A model generated the notes under the pieces. The model was not told the origin of the DNA and searched no databases. It worked only from the letters and a program-made list of their open reading frames with translations. Positions 1 to 13,440 of a stretch of 64,000 bases of DNA are shown piece by piece. Source of the stretch: Physella acuta (Eukaryota > Mollusca > Gastropoda > Physidae); NCBI RefSeq assembly GCF_028476545.1, contig NW_026731827.1:1227501-1291500 (forward strand), read 5' to 3'. Position 1 is the first letter of the stretch. Each line of letters begins with the position of its first letter. The translations under genes were made by a program, and so were the position numbers.

Positions 1-85
1 CTAAAAATGAGAAAGTAAATGAAAATTTTCTTTAGAATTTTTATTGTGTTTTCTTGAATTTGTTAAACTATATTTCTTACAATAA

Positions 86-791
<706 letters not shown>

Positions 792-2182
792 TTTATTTTT
801 GGCTCTCAGATTTTGAAAAATGTTTTTGACTTAATGTGCCCTAATCAAGTCATTCCAAAGCTTATTGTTGGATGTCTTAAATTTTTTAGACAAGGACACA
901 TAAGTTACTGACCTTTTAGCTTATCTTCAGAAACATAATTTGAGTTGATAATTTTTTTTAAAATGCGTCACCACTGCTTGCAATATTAATAAACAGGTAT
1001 TGGTATTCAGACTTTTAAATACTCTAACAGTGTTTTTATATTGCTCTAGCTCCATGACAATTTAGTTAATACCTGATGTTCTCTTGTTTTTAGTCACAAA
1101 AGAGTGAAATATTTTATATTTAACACTGAATAGAAGTGAAATTTCAATGTGATTTTGTTTTTAAAAACATTTAGTAAAAATGTGTTGCCATAGTATTTTG
1201 TTTCAGAATGTGATTCCTTCAACTTCATCATTTCTAACACTATCTGTGATATAAATATTCTAAAATCTGACTCGTCCATTTCTTAAACTAACTACATGAT
1301 GAGGGAAACATTTTGTGGCAGATAGAAAACAACCAGTTATACCTTATTTTACCATTGGGACCAAATACTATTTTTTATTCAACTTAGATATGTATTGAGA
1401 AACTGATATAAAGGGACATTTAGAGATGCCAGCCTACAGATTTTATTTTTATAAAGGCTGAAAATGATTTTTATTAAAATTTTAGCTCCATCTTTTATTG
1501 ATCACCGGTGATGTTTTTGAACAGGAATCTAATCATTTATTATGTGTTCATTTAAGATTCAACTAACATTAAAAATCAGCCAACCTTATGATTATGAGAT
1601 CTTAAACTTTAATTTACAATGTATTTTTTTTTATCTGTTTATAAGATTAAAATAAAAGTGATATTATGGATACATCCTTTTTCACAAAAAATTTAACATA
1701 CCGATTTTTGACATCTTCAACAACTATTTTTAAGCTGAGGTTGCCATCACGAACACAAGTTGTATTTTAACATCTCAAAAAACTGTATACCATCAGGTGT
1801 TCATTATATACCAGCAACAAATTTTGAATTAGAGCAAATTCATTCTCTTCCTATGCGCTAGTATGTAACATTAATTTATTCTATTCATCTCATTTTAATT
1901 TACCTCTCCACATACACAAGACATTTGCTGCCCCTAATTATGATGTAGAGAAAAATCAAAATATATTACTGAATGTAGATGATTATTGCACTGTCTCCAC
2001 CATCCACTTCAGATGATAAATTATTACTGCCATTCGGCTCTGTATAATTTCTGAGTACGAATAAGAGTATTTATTTGGTAGTCACGTTTTATTGTTTATC
2101 TTGCATTTTTAGAATTTTTTCAATCACATTTGTATAGATTATATTTTTGCACTTCTGTAGTGTATCTTAAATTTAAATAAAT
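792..2182 (+). other. 3' UTR and downstream sequence of malic enzyme
   Basis: AT-rich, with no coding signal. AATAAA occurs at 988-993 and again at 2176-2181, so either a short (about 0.2 kb) or a long (about 1.4 kb) 3' UTR is possible. I see no repeat family here. Confidence 0.5.
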
Positions 2183-2544
2183 GATTTTAAAAAATTTATT
2201 CTAAATGATATAGCTTTTACTTGCCAATTTTATTTTCATTGAAGTATTGAAGAGAAAATAAATTTCTTAGACAAGCTAAGAAATCCTGTGTTGTCTATTC
2301 TTTTACTTTCATAATATTTGTATATCATGAGGGTTGGTTAGCATGGATCAACAAATATGGAATAACTGTGCTGTCATTTTGGGCTAAATTCACATTACTG
2401 TATTCAGGTGGGGGAATAATGAGTGCAGGTTGTAATTGCTAGTCTAGCAGATAATGTGTATAAATATAGTCAAACTTAACACATTTTTTCTTGATGTGTT
2501 GTTAAAAACCAGAAGTAACTAAAATACATAATCAAGGATAATCA

Positions 2545-3231
2545 TTTATTTAACTTGTTGGAATGGTTATGCATATTAAATGAAATCTATACACAACAAG
2601 TGCTGACAATCATGCACTATTGGACACTCAAACCAATTCTGAAACTACCTGCTGTAAAACATTTGTGTAACACCAAAATTCCAATGTTTGACCTTCTGAA
2701 CAAATTCAAAATATTTTTTATAAATACTTCACTTCTTTTTAAAAATTGTATTATGTAATGATCAAGCCATGAAAAAAACCAAAAGGTAAATGAAAATAAT
2801 AATAAATTTGAAGACTAATAATAACAAAAACTTCTTAAATAACATACCACCCAACATGCAAGCATCAGCAAATATTACTACAATGCACAAGATCTTGAAA
2901 TTGGTCCATTGATAGCGATACCAAAAAGGTATTACTACCATTCATAAAAATCATCCAACAAAAAAATGTATTGCACTAACATGAATTTAACAAGAAATAA
3001 CATTCAAAAGTAAAACTTAGCAACCAAAAATTGTAATTATATATATACATTTTATATACTGTCAGGAAAATTATGTTGGCACACAGACTATTAGCATTTC
3101 TCAAAATGAGAAAGTATCAGTTTAACTTTTGTTTCAATTTTTTTTCAACATTGACAACAAAAGTAGCTATGTGGCATGAAAATTTCAACTAAATGTACTG
3201 TTACAGTGGGGAAAAAAACATTCATGGAATT
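2545..3231 (-). other. Probable 3' UTR of the unrecognised membrane protein gene
   Basis: Lies directly after the stop codon at 3232-3234 on the minus strand. AATAAA on that strand (TTTATT at 2545-2550) is a plausible polyadenylation signal. The short reading frames here show no codon bias and are treated as chance. The gene converges with malic enzyme, leaving about 0.4 kb between the two candidate ends. Confidence 0.4.
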
Positions 3232-6200
3232 TCAACCAGCAGTAACAGCTCTGCGTTCATGCCTGACATTTGATTTGATCTTCCTTATGTCATCCTTGCT
3301 GATAGCTGAAAGTAAACAAATAAGAAAATTATTAGATGCAGAATGCAGGATTGCTCACTTTAAAATGGGTACAAGCTAAAAACACAAAAAGTTAAAATAA
3401 AAATCACGCCAACGTGGTGACAACACATTTTGGAACGCTTAAAATAGATTTATTTTTTTATCAATTGCTGGCTACATTACATTTTAAAAACTGAAAACTC
3501 TCTTATACAATATTCTACAAAAACATTTCTAAACTAAATTATGTGAACTATTAAAACTTTGTATACATATAAACAATGAATAGGGAAAATTCACTTACAT
3601 GATTTTAGGACATCACCTAGCAAACCAAGGCAACCCACTGCAAACACCAGGAACATTGCGTAGACAATGCAGGCCACAAAGCACAGAAAACCTTTGTCCT
3701 GGAAGCAATGATTCAGCTTAAATGGTGGACTCCACAGGTTAGACTGGATGCTGTTGCTCCGCGAGTAGTTATTGTTTTTGTCTATTGTCCCATGGTGCCT
3801 TGCAGATCGTGGTGTGATTCTTGAAGAGCCTGCAGGTGAGTTCTCAGACTCGCTGCTGTTATTACTCGTGGTGCTAATTAATCTGTCCATTCTCCGAGAA
3901 ATTCTCCTTTCAGAAATGTTTTTAAGTAAACTAATGCTTGTCCTTCTATTGTTTGTGTTGGCCACACTAGAATCAACAACTGTTTTTCTTACAACAATGT
4001 CTGAGTTGAGATCATGAATATCACTTGTTTCTGAGGAATGTGAATCACAGGAGCAAAAAGACAGCTCAGAAATATCGTCTTTCTCTTCATTGTCTGAGCT
4101 GTTGAATCCGCTGTCATCATAAATGCACTCCCTGCTACTTTTGTGTCTGACCCGCCGACAGATCTCAAGTTCATCATAGTCATTGCTGTCAGAAAACTCC
4201 AGGCATTCGTCTTCTGAGTTTTGATGCTGTAAGACTTTGCCTGTTGGCACTGCAGACGCCTGATCGCAGTTTACAGGCGGACTGATGTTGTGTGCACAAC
4301 AATCACCAGCTTCGGTGGTGACAGTCTGTTTGCAAAGTCCTGCATCAACTGTTGAAGATTCTTGATTCATGTCGCTAGTTGATTGGTACGACTGGTAGCT
4401 GGGTAAAGTATCAACTGAACAAAATCCAATGTCCAACAGGAAAAATATAGTCTGTAATCACAGCTTGATTTGTAATCTGGGACTACTTATCTCAAATTAT
4501 ATCTGTAGATAAAATAAAAAAATTAATTTAATTTTTCAACATTTTCACAAAGTTTATAAAATCAGCCAATATTGTAGAATTCCATAATACAACAGAGTAG
4601 AACAGTTTCTAATATAAATTTATGGTTTTGTTTTTACTCTTATTTATGACAATTATCGCAGTACGCTCAGATTTTTCTCAGACATTTTAAAGAATGTTTA
4701 CGACCAGTCTGACATGACTATATATAAACCCAGCTAAACCAATTGTCCTTGACATACAATGCTATAGTACATGCTGCCTTGAGAGTATTAAATTAAAGAT
4801 GATAGCCATACACAGAAAAACAAGGCCAAAAGACAAGCTCAGCATGGATTACAATAAAAATGGAATTTGGACTTTATACCCCGCAATATTTTACATTGTA
4901 AACAGTTACTGAATCTGTTAATAAAGAATTAATAATGTAAAATAAAGAAATGTATTTCTAATAATACAACTGATATATGATAAAAATGGTTGTATGTGGT
5001 GAGAAACCTTTTAAAAATATACATTTAGTTTTCATTGATTCTAAATATAACTCTTGAGTATCATTTAAAAGATTTGTTTGTAAAACAGCCAATTATGGAA
5101 CACCCTTATGAGTTAGCATTCAATTTATTTACAATACGGACATCAGGTGGTCTAAAATAAAACTTGGCCTGGAAAAAAATTATGTGCATTACAAGCTTTG
5201 GCCTAGAACAGCATGACAAGCCAGCTATGCACATGTGACCTTGAAAAGTACAACATCAGAATAGACTAGCAGCTCGTGGGCTGGAAAAGTACAAGTCTAC
5301 TTTAGAACTTTGTTATCTTTGGCCAGCAAGTAGGACATGGTTGTAACAGCTAAGCACCACATATTGAATAATTATTTCTAGTATTCTTGAGGACAGATAA
5401 ATAAAACATGCATAACTAAAACAATTTCATCCCTAAAACATGCACAACTAAATCAATTCTATTCCTAAAACATGGACAACCAAAACAATTCTATTCCTAA
5501 AACATGGACAACCAAAACAATTATCCTTAAGACATGGAAAACTAAAATAATTTTATCCTTAAAACATGCAAAACTAAAACAATTTTTTTTCACTTTATTA
5601 ACTTTTCAGCCACCTTTTCAGTAGTAAGAATAAGAATTTTTTTTTTTAAACAGCACTTTTGTTAAGAGTTACATTCCAGCAGAAAAACCAGAGAAATGTC
5701 AATTATAAAGTATAATGGGTTTTCATTAGTAGTTGAATTTTAAAAAGTTTATTCACCCTTTTTCATTACTATTAGTAAGAGATTTTTAAACTTTTTTTTT
5801 AGAAAAACTGTACTTTTGTCAGTAAGTCAAATAGTGTTTAAACAGATGTAAGGTATTAAGGAATGTTAAGACATTTCACACTTTGGGGGGGGGGGGGGGG
5901 GCTTTCCTTTAATATTTCAGCAGAAAAACTAGACAAATAGTAATGTGCAAAGTAACAAATGTGTGTGACAATTAGTGGAGGTGATTATCCAAAGTATGAG
6001 GTCCTTTGAGGACAACCCTATACATATTCTGCTAGCTGCATGTGGAGATGAGTAAAGCAAATACCACCATTACTCCACCAGTCCCAACAAGCAGTAATGA
6101 CATGTATTATCTAATAATTCACAAGAATAGTTGTTATAGATACCCATGGATGTAAGTAATGGGAGGGAGGTAAAGGCCAGCTTGCCAGTTTGATTGATAG

Positions 6201-7240
6201 TCTCAGCAAGGCATGCTGGGAGGTGACCTAGTGCTTATACTGATATGATCTTAAAGGGTTAAGTTTATCTTTCTATAAACAGAATTGTTGTTTTAACAAA
6301 CGCAGCTAAGTGTCAAGTGAACAGTTTCCAACAAAACTGAACAACAGATTATGTGAAAATGGACCATTAGTAACTTTGATTAACGTTTTTTCTCAAACCA
6401 CTGACATATATAAAGGATGTTTTAGGCCTATAGATTAAACAAATATAAATGTGAACATTTATTTCACATCCAAACCTAAACTAATTTTACACAACACCAT
6501 TGCAAGATTATGTGGCAGTACTGGACCAACCTGTAACTGAAGTGAATATGAACCCCTGCCGCCTTAATAGTAAAAAAAAATAGAAGAAATTTAAAAAACT
6601 ATCAATCACAGAAAAACACTAAAATTTACTATCATAGGGCCTAATCATATAGGCCTAATATTGGACTAAATTGTAATAGGCCTATAGAATAGATTACTGA
6701 ATCATTACTGTAATAATTAATAGATCTATAATGAAATGAATAGGCTAGAAAGAAGTTTATAGAAGTGTGTTATTTTTTAAGAAAGTGTGTAGACCTATGT
6801 CCTAGCCTATAATCCCTATATCTGAGTATATCAGTCAGTAATCAGTAAACTGAAGATTAATAAAAATAATATTAAATTAATGTAGGCCCCTAGGCCTAAT
6901 TACAAATAAGACTAATCACTAGTAGATCTAGAATCTAGATCTAATTACTAATTAGTGTAGTGGCCAGAAAATTGCCTTAGATGTTTACAATTTTTACAAC
7001 AGGCGGCATCAACACATAACAAAAACAATCATTCCAAAAATGAAAAATCCAAATGAATAATAAATGTCTAATAAATGAGGCAAACAAAAATGCAACCCAG
7101 AACCCACCACACCAAACAAATATCAATGTGACAAAATCGTAAATGCATGCTCATTCCTCATGCCGTGCTGCCTGATTTCTAGGTCTATGAATATAACTTA
7201 CCAGCAATGCTAGACTTGGAATTGAATCTGGAACAAACAT
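3232..7240 (-). CDS. Unrecognised acidic protein with one C-terminal membrane segment
   Basis: Three-exon model: 7202-7240, 3599-4451 and 3232-3305, with splice phases agreeing and 321 codons before TGA. The main exon is well supported: long open frame, good GTAAGTGAA donor at 3598. The first exon (begins MFVPDSIPSLALL, GTAAGT donor) is weaker because the acceptor at 4452-4453 has a poor pyrimidine tract. The protein is rich in Ser, Asp and Glu, with a serine/arginine stretch near the middle, then one hydrophobic segment (core FVACIVYAMFLVFAVGCLG) and a basic tail ending RHERRAVTAG. This suggests a long cytosolic acidic domain with a C-terminal anchor. A consortin-like trafficking protein is a weak possibility; I do not recognise the family. 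The 2.75 kb first intron separates it from a GC-richer start region. Confidence 0.6.
4452..7201 (-). other. First intron of the unrecognised gene, with simple repeats
   Basis: AT-rich, non-coding. Holds a 32-36 bp tandem repeat at about 5403-5585, a run of 17 G at 5885-5901, and a dense cluster of AGATCTAG/TAGGCCTA-type motifs at about 6640-6960. No exon is supported. Confidence 0.5.
5403..5585. repeat. Tandem repeat, about 33-bp unit, about 5-6 copies
   Basis: Repeats of CCTAAAACATGGACAACCAA followed by AACAATTCTATT, with the later copies diverging. Intronic. Confidence 0.75.
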
Positions 7241-7420
7241 CTTGGTTTGAAAAGCATAAATCTGAAAAGCGCCCCAGCTTCGAAGTCTTAAGTATGCTCA
7301 CAGCTTGGGTTCACCAACGTTCTTTATCTTCTACACGGGTGTTTACACGATTTGTTCACGAGTCCACCACGACCGGGAGTTTCCGAACCCAAGGTCGGTG
7401 ACCTTGCATAAAATATAAAC
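7241..7420 (-). promoter_or_regulatory. Candidate 5' UTR/promoter of the unrecognised membrane protein gene
   Basis: Just upstream, on the minus strand, of the proposed start codon. It is richer in GC and CpG than its surroundings. Nothing in the sequence fixes the transcription start. Confidence 0.3.
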
Positions 7421-8149
7421 ATTTTACAATCATTCCGCCAACATAGTCCAAAGTCCATCGGCAGCCAATCCCCGAAGAAAGAAAATGTCAGAATGAGGTT
7501 GCTTGCAGTTTGATCCAATTAGAAACCATTTATTTTTAGATCTATTCGTAAATATATCCTCACTAAACTAGAGGAAAACTACTAGAAACATTGGCCTTGA
7601 CTATTGTTATGTAATACGTTGACCAGGAGAGGTATTCTAAATAAGAAGCGTGCAATCTGATGGAACTTTTGTGTACTTCAGTGTCAAGATAATTTTGCAG
7701 ATAACGTGTCCCCGTTAAGGCCGGTAAAATAAATTGATTGTCTGCAAGATCGAGGGTCGTATGCAGCCATACATAGCTTACAAGAAGAAATATTAGATAT
7801 CTTCAACTAATTGTTATGCACTTTGTTGGAAAACCTGTTGTTATTATTTTTTAATGGCATGAGGGAGCGCACGAAAATGACGTTATACTCCTTGGTGGTT
7901 GAGGTTCGGACTTGAGGTCTGAAGGGGGACGGAGGTAAAAAAAAAAAAATTGTAGCAGTAATGTAATGCATTATTTTAAAAAGGGAGATTTTTTAAAAGA
8001 TGAATTGGAAATGACAATATGTTATCTTTTTAAAGACTTTTCTAAAAATTGTAATAATTAACCATTTTTCTACTGACCCACTAAGTTAACATTTTAGAAA
8101 TAATTTTAAATCGTTTTTTATTTTCTTGTAGATCTATACGAGGTAGGCC

Positions 8150-8560
8150 CTATAGAGAAAGTATTGTAATCGTGCAGAAAAAAAAATCGAGATTTGCAAC
8201 GTTTTACACCTCCCTGAGTCGGAAAAACATAGTTTTGCAATCCTGTCCATATGTCTGTGTGTGTATGTGTCTGTGAGCACGATAACTTGAGTACAGTTAC
8301 AGCTAGGTTGAGGAAATTTCATATATATAAGTATTATATTAAATTTGTAGATCTGTATCAACTTTTCGGTGATTTCCGATAACCGGAAATGAAACTTTTT
8401 CTACTTTGAATATTTCAAAAGCCTATAACTTGATTACTATTTCAGTTAGATAAATGAAATTTCACATATAAGTAAAGGATCTAATTCTCTGTCAAATTTT
8501 GAGTAATTTCCGTTGTCCGGAAGTAGTAATTTACGCTATTTCCGATTGCTCAAAAAACGC
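8150..8560. repeat. Diverged two-copy repeat of unknown type
   Basis: Two related units of about 120 bp: AACTTGAGTACAGTTACAGC..GGAAATTTCATATATA near 8284, and AACTTGATTACTATTTCAGT..TGAAATTTCACATATA near 8426. Each is followed by a GATTTCCG/TAATTTCCG and CCGGAA motif. They look like neighbouring modules of an old interspersed repeat. I cannot name the family. Confidence 0.5.
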
Positions 8561-9044
8561 ATGTGAATTTATAAAGTACTAATAATATTCCGCACTATTA
8601 TACACATTTTGTTAGGCGTTCCCTTGGTGCGCAATTCTTTTTTCTACGAGATTCTATTCTATTTTTAAAAAGTTTAAGTAATTAAAAATGGATTTAAAAT
8701 ATTGTCTATATCTCGAGTTGCCACCCCCCCCCCCCCCCGTAGTGTTATAATATAAGAATATTCGAGAAAGTTTAGGGGACATCACTCCCGGTTTATTTTT
8801 AAATGCAATTTGGGGCGAGGGAAGGCTTAATTAACTGTGCTGGCATTTAAGAGAAGAAAAATGTGGGTCTTTCATAATTATGTTCAATATATTGTCATAA
8901 TGTAACCACCCAGATCTAAGAATTAAATGTTTATCAATACTGGTAATATGAAACCCTGTTTCAAGTGACAAACGCCTATTATAGGACGAAAGCGCGCAAA
9001 TCAGGAACTGACTGCGTAGGCTACGTATTACTAAAATTTATTTC

Positions 9045-9190
9045 GGACCTTACTTCTTCTTCTTCTTCTTCGTTCTTAATTATTAGTGTTGAAGGTGATC
9101 GAGAATTATCTGCCAGTGCGTTTGAACTCGAGACTTTGTTCAAATTTATCAACCATGAGCTTTTTGCCGACTCGACCACGCCTCCAACAC
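9045..9190 (-). mobile_element. tRNA-headed SINE with (GAA)n tail
   Basis: On the minus strand the head reads GGCGTGGTCGAGTCGGCAAA..AAGTCTCGAGTTCAAACG, which resembles A and B boxes of a tRNA promoter. It ends in a (GAA)n tail at 9054-9072. It has no cloverleaf good enough to be a tRNA gene. Confidence 0.55.
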
Positions 9191-9199
9191 AATTAAGCG

Positions 9200-9462
9200 T
9201 TACGTGTCAACTGGTTATGCGCCATTGAGGCCATTGACTCCGATTTCAGCCTGCTTTTCTTTTTGGATTTGCTTCCATAGCCTTTATCCAACCAAGAACA
9301 AACTACAAGGCAGCAGTTGTTTAATTTTGGAGTTGTCTCTCCTAGAAGAGTGGCTGTCCCCAGCTAACGAGCCTCATCTGCCCGGGGGTTCAAACTCGAG
9401 ACTTTTCGGTTTAGCAACCATGAGCTTTACCGACTCGACCACGCCGACCCCTGGACCTTACT
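9200..9462 (-). mobile_element. Second tRNA-headed SINE, adjacent copy
   Basis: Minus-strand head GGTCGGCGTGGTCGAGTCGG..CTCGAGTTTGAACC matches the copy at 9045-9190. The body continues for about 200 bp. The two copies lie head-to-tail in one orientation. Confidence 0.55.
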
Positions 9463-10139
9463 AAATCGGCCTATTGACGACACCGAAAATAAGATAATAA
9501 AAAACCTTTTAAACTTTGACCTTTATTTTTAAAAAATCTATTAACTTTACAAACACAAACAACATAACGATGGCTCACCCAGGTTATAAATAGCTACATG
9601 TAATTTTTGTCTATGTGGGGGCGACGGGAAGAACACTAGTGCTACTGTTGTTATAAAAAATGTGGACTTTGAACCGGGCTTGACTGAAGACTGAGGTGAC
9701 ATTAGACCAAAGACTAGCTGACAGATCAGTGACCCGAACATCCGACTAGAAATTAGACGTCTCGACATGAAAGTTCAATGTTTATCTGTTTGAGATTTGT
9801 CAAAACATTTTTTCGATTATGTGATTTCCGTCACGTTCATTGATTATTATAATTTAGTTTATAGTGGGCCTACGATAGTAGTTCTCAAATAAAAATATTT
9901 TGATGCAATTATAGTGTGGAATAGTTTTTTTAAAAATGGGATTGACAGTAATGTAGCCTACTTCAAGAATAATTTCGCTGCTTTAATGGGTTTTAATTTT
10001 TGTTAAATCTAATGCTGCTATGTTTGTCCGCACATAAGTCCGTTCTCCCGCCCTTTCGTCCGCTGTTTTGTCCGTTTGTCCGTCTGTCTGTCCGCCCGTC
10101 TGTCTGTCTGTCATTGTATCTCTTTCTTTATTGTACTTT

Positions 10140-10410
10140 CAAGTGCTCCCCCCCCCCCCCCGGGAGAAAAAAAGCCTGGAAGAAACACTGGTTCCAGGTG
10201 GTTAATATAATTATGTTGTAAACTATATCGTAGAGTTTCTCAAGGCATCCCCCCAGTGAAGAAAGTCTACCCCCCCCCCCCCCGAACGAAATGGAATTTA
10301 TATAGAAAATATATTCTTTTTTTACCAGTGTCCGTCGCCCCCCCCCCCGGAAAATGTATACCGTACCCCCCCCCCCCCCCCCCCCAATATCAAGTGCCCC
10401 CCTCCGGAGA
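10140..10410 (+). repeat. Poly-C-punctuated repeat module, forward copy
   Basis: Conserved spacers separated by runs of 7-19 C: GAGAAAAAAAGCCTGGAAGA near 10165, CGAACGAAATGGAATTTATA near 10283, then TATAGAAAATATATTC, TTTACCAGTGT, and a further GGAGAAAAAAGTCTAAAAGA near 10405. The same module occurs inverted at 14995-15110. Confidence 0.7.
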
Positions 10411-10837
10411 AAAAAGTCTAAAAGAAAAGATAAACTGTATATCGGCTAGATAGGGGCTATATATAATGTAATATAATATCTAACTAATAGTATAGGCATA
10501 ATACTTTTGATTTTCTTTATCAATTTAGCCTTTCAGAATGGTTCGATGCATAAACTGGCGAGCTACATTTCTCATTGAATCCCAAATCGAACTAAGACTT
10601 TACATCAGATTGAAATGAAGACGAACTGCTCATTTTCTTTTTAAAAAATGTCATAGAAATATTATGGGCGTGGTGGGGGCTATGGAAATGCCAAGTAACG
10701 TGTTATTAGCAAGGCGTAGGTAAAATGACAGATTGTTTTCTTTTAATATTTAATGTGTTCTGCCGTTTATTATTTCTATAACGGAATTTTGCTCCGATAC
10801 ACAATAAGTACTTCGTGTACATAAGAAACAACTATTT

Positions 10838-11062
10838 GATGCTCACAAACCAAGTCATCGTGTCTATGGGGCAAATGAAGTAGAGTTCACTTGTTTCTGT
10901 GACCTCGGCATATGAAGGTATAGTGTGGTCAACACTATGCCCAGCCGCCTTTACTTTCCCTAATGTGAGTTAGGTACCCATCAGAGTTGGGTGGACCCGA
11001 GACTTACGGGTTAGCAGTCGAGCTCTCTACCGCTAGACCAATCCGTCCCATAACGTGTACCC
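10838..11062 (-). mobile_element. SINE, tRNA-like head (minus)
   Basis: Minus-strand head TGGTCTAGCGGTAGAGAGCT..CTGCTAACCCGTAAGTCTCG, then the body TGGGTACCTAACTCACATTA and GGGAAAGTAAAGGCGGCTGG. The same body occurs at 28215, 29640, 40165, 53012 and 56485. Confidence 0.8.
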
Positions 11063-11164
11063 ATACCACTAAACAAAATTTTATTTACTACCTGTCTACC
11101 ACTACCATTCTAGTCTACCACTACCATTCTACTGACCCTGAGCTTTCAGTAACTTTTGTATTGT

Positions 11165-11360
11165 GGGGCGTTTTGTTCCACACCGGGTGACACCGTGGAA
11201 GGGGAGGGGGTGATACAAAAAAATTACTGGCAAAACGACGCTTTATCCAGATAAAATAATAAAATAGGAGGGAGAGGGGTGAAACCAACCCGAAAATGCT
11301 AAATTGTTGGAGGGGTGGGGGTGACACCGGATGACACCCGACCCGATGAAGCCACTGGGT
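11165..11360. mobile_element. Fragment of a hAT-like short element
   Basis: On the minus strand the right edge begins CAGTGGCTTCATCGGGTCGG, then GTGTCATCCGGTGTCACC; the other edge holds CACACCGGGTGACACC. A CAGTGGC end with internal GGTGACACC motifs is seen in many hAT-derived short elements. The borders are not certain. Confidence 0.4.
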
Positions 11361-11632
11361 AGCAATGTGAGAATAAACACAGAATTCTGAAAATAAATCT
11401 ATAAACGAATGCATTTATAGTTGTAGTTTATAAAGTAAGTTAAAATCTGTCCGTTTAAACCGTTGTTTCGACAGATAAAAAAAAAATGTTATATCTTGTC
11501 ATTTCTGTTATACTAACTCTTCCATCAACGTTTCTCATAAAGTAGCCTGTGTTTATTGTTTTCTGGATATGAGTGGTACTGTAGGGTAGACACACGTAGG
11601 ATCGTATAGCACAACCTTGTTCGTTTATCTAA

Positions 11633-12440
11633 GGGGTCATCCATAAACGACGTCATGCTTTTTTGACGCTTTTTACCCCCCCCCCCTCCCATCCGTCACA
11701 CTGTCACAAAATGCCAGACCCCGCCCTAAAATGACGTCACATGTCAGCCTATAACCCCCGTCAAAATTGTTTCTTAAAACATCGATATTTTTCCAAAATC
11801 TTGTCAAAACTCTGTCAATATAGAGTACGAGCCGACCCGCTGCGTATCATACGCCGCTATTTAGTTGTTTTTTTTTTCTACTTTTCAGTAATTTATAATT
11901 TGTGAATTCGACAGCACCAATGCTGCCACTGAAAATATCTGCTTAAAAACACTAACCCCCCCCCCTCCCCCACGTGAAAGCAGCCTCCTCTTAGTTACCT
12001 CCTCTAAGTTTAAAATCGTTTCAAACTAAATTATCTGCCCCTAATAGCCGTCACCAAACCCGTCTCTATGATTGTAAAATGTAAACAGCGTGACCACAGC
12101 TCACCAGACAATGTGGGGGTGGGGTGGTAGTGATAGTGATAGTGATAGAGAGAAAGAGAGGGGACTGCAAGGAGGCGCTTGCAGCTTGTTTTCTAACGGC
12201 TCCCAGAAGAGAATTATATATATATAGATAGATTTTAATCAATTCCTATTACAATTTATTAAAACAGTTTTCTAAAACGCAAAATCACGTCTAAAATTCG
12301 TTTTCTAGCATTGCTTTTTATAATGCAAAAGTGTGACGTCATACCATCTGAACCCCCCCTCCCCTCATTACACATTGTCACAAAATTACGGACTCTCCCC
12401 CCCCCTCTCCCTTACGACTGTGGCGTCATTTATGACCCCC
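11633..12440 (+). mobile_element. CRE-bearing MITE, copy A (contains an insertion)
   Basis: Left end GGGGTCATCCATAAACGACG; right end GGCGTCATTTATGACCCCC. Comparison with copy B shows an extra ~400 bp from about 11828 to 12230, so another sequence has inserted into it. Inner motifs AAAATGACGTCACATG and GTGTGACGTCATACC are shared with the other copies. Confidence 0.75.
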
Positions 12441-13135
12441 AAATTCACTGACCACGCCGAATCTAGGGTAATTTATTATTTATTCTACATTAGGCCTAGA
12501 CAACATTGACAATAAACTGCTGGCAGATGAGGCCAGAACACAAATGTAAGAACCTCACTTAATCTAAACCAGTCAAAACAAAAACCCATCAATTGATGGC
12601 GTGATGTAGAGGTCACTCGTTCTTTTCCATACTAAAGATATCAGTTTACTAATTGTTATCTGCATTGTTTCCTGTTGAATTATGAGGGATTTTCTCACGA
12701 CTCACTATAGGTTCTGATATTTATATTGGGGTTTCAAACATAAATAATCTATTGACAAATCAATAGACGGTTCAACAGCTAGTATGAATTTACAAAAGAA
12801 TCAACCGGTATAACCAGAAACGCAAAACTATAGCTATTTATTTTTCTGTTAGTCTTGATGCGTAGTATAGTTTTTACGCAGCTTGCGGCATTGTATGAAA
12901 ACAAGATAGGCATAGCCCTACAGTATTTTCGCGACTGTATGGTAGGCATGAGCTTTAGTTTACGCGAAATCGACTATTTCAAGCGTATTAGATTTTTTTA
13001 GTGGACCAAAGGTTTGGAATGGTTAAATATAATAGCAAGACTAGACTATATAGACTGGATGTATAGGGCGTACCCAATGGCTAAGCAGGATGTGGTTAAG
13101 TGAGAGGGAGCTCATTATTTTCAACCATTGTAGAC

Positions 13136-13440
13136 TTTATATACATATATACAGAAGCGGGGGGGGGGGGTGCGGACCGCACCGGGTGACACCATTTAGG
13201 GGGGTGACACCAAGGCAAAAAAAAAGCAAAATAAATAGAGAAAAATGATAATTCCACTTGATTAAGTGATTCGAGTGTTAAATATTGTTTTAAGACGTGC
13301 AAATCGAAAGTTTGAGGGGGGGGGGGTGTGCAAATTGAAAATTGAAAAAACTTTCGATTTGCACCCCCCCCCCTTCAAACTTTCGATTACTTTTACCAAC
13401 CCATTTGGCACCCCCTAAGGTCGGCGCCCGGGGACATATG
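13136..13440. mobile_element. hAT-like short element with internal hairpin
   Basis: Holds GGTCGGCGCCCGGGGACATA, the same motif (inverted) as in the nested element at 49217-49433, together with GATTACTTTTACCAACCCAT. Positions 13303-13386 form a near-perfect inverted repeat around CGAAAGTTTGAGGGGG/CCCCCTTCAAACTTTCG. Confidence 0.5.

Noticed and set aside
10256-10453. Pro-rich frame in poly-C sequence
   Set aside because: Product of poly-C tracts within an interspersed repeat.
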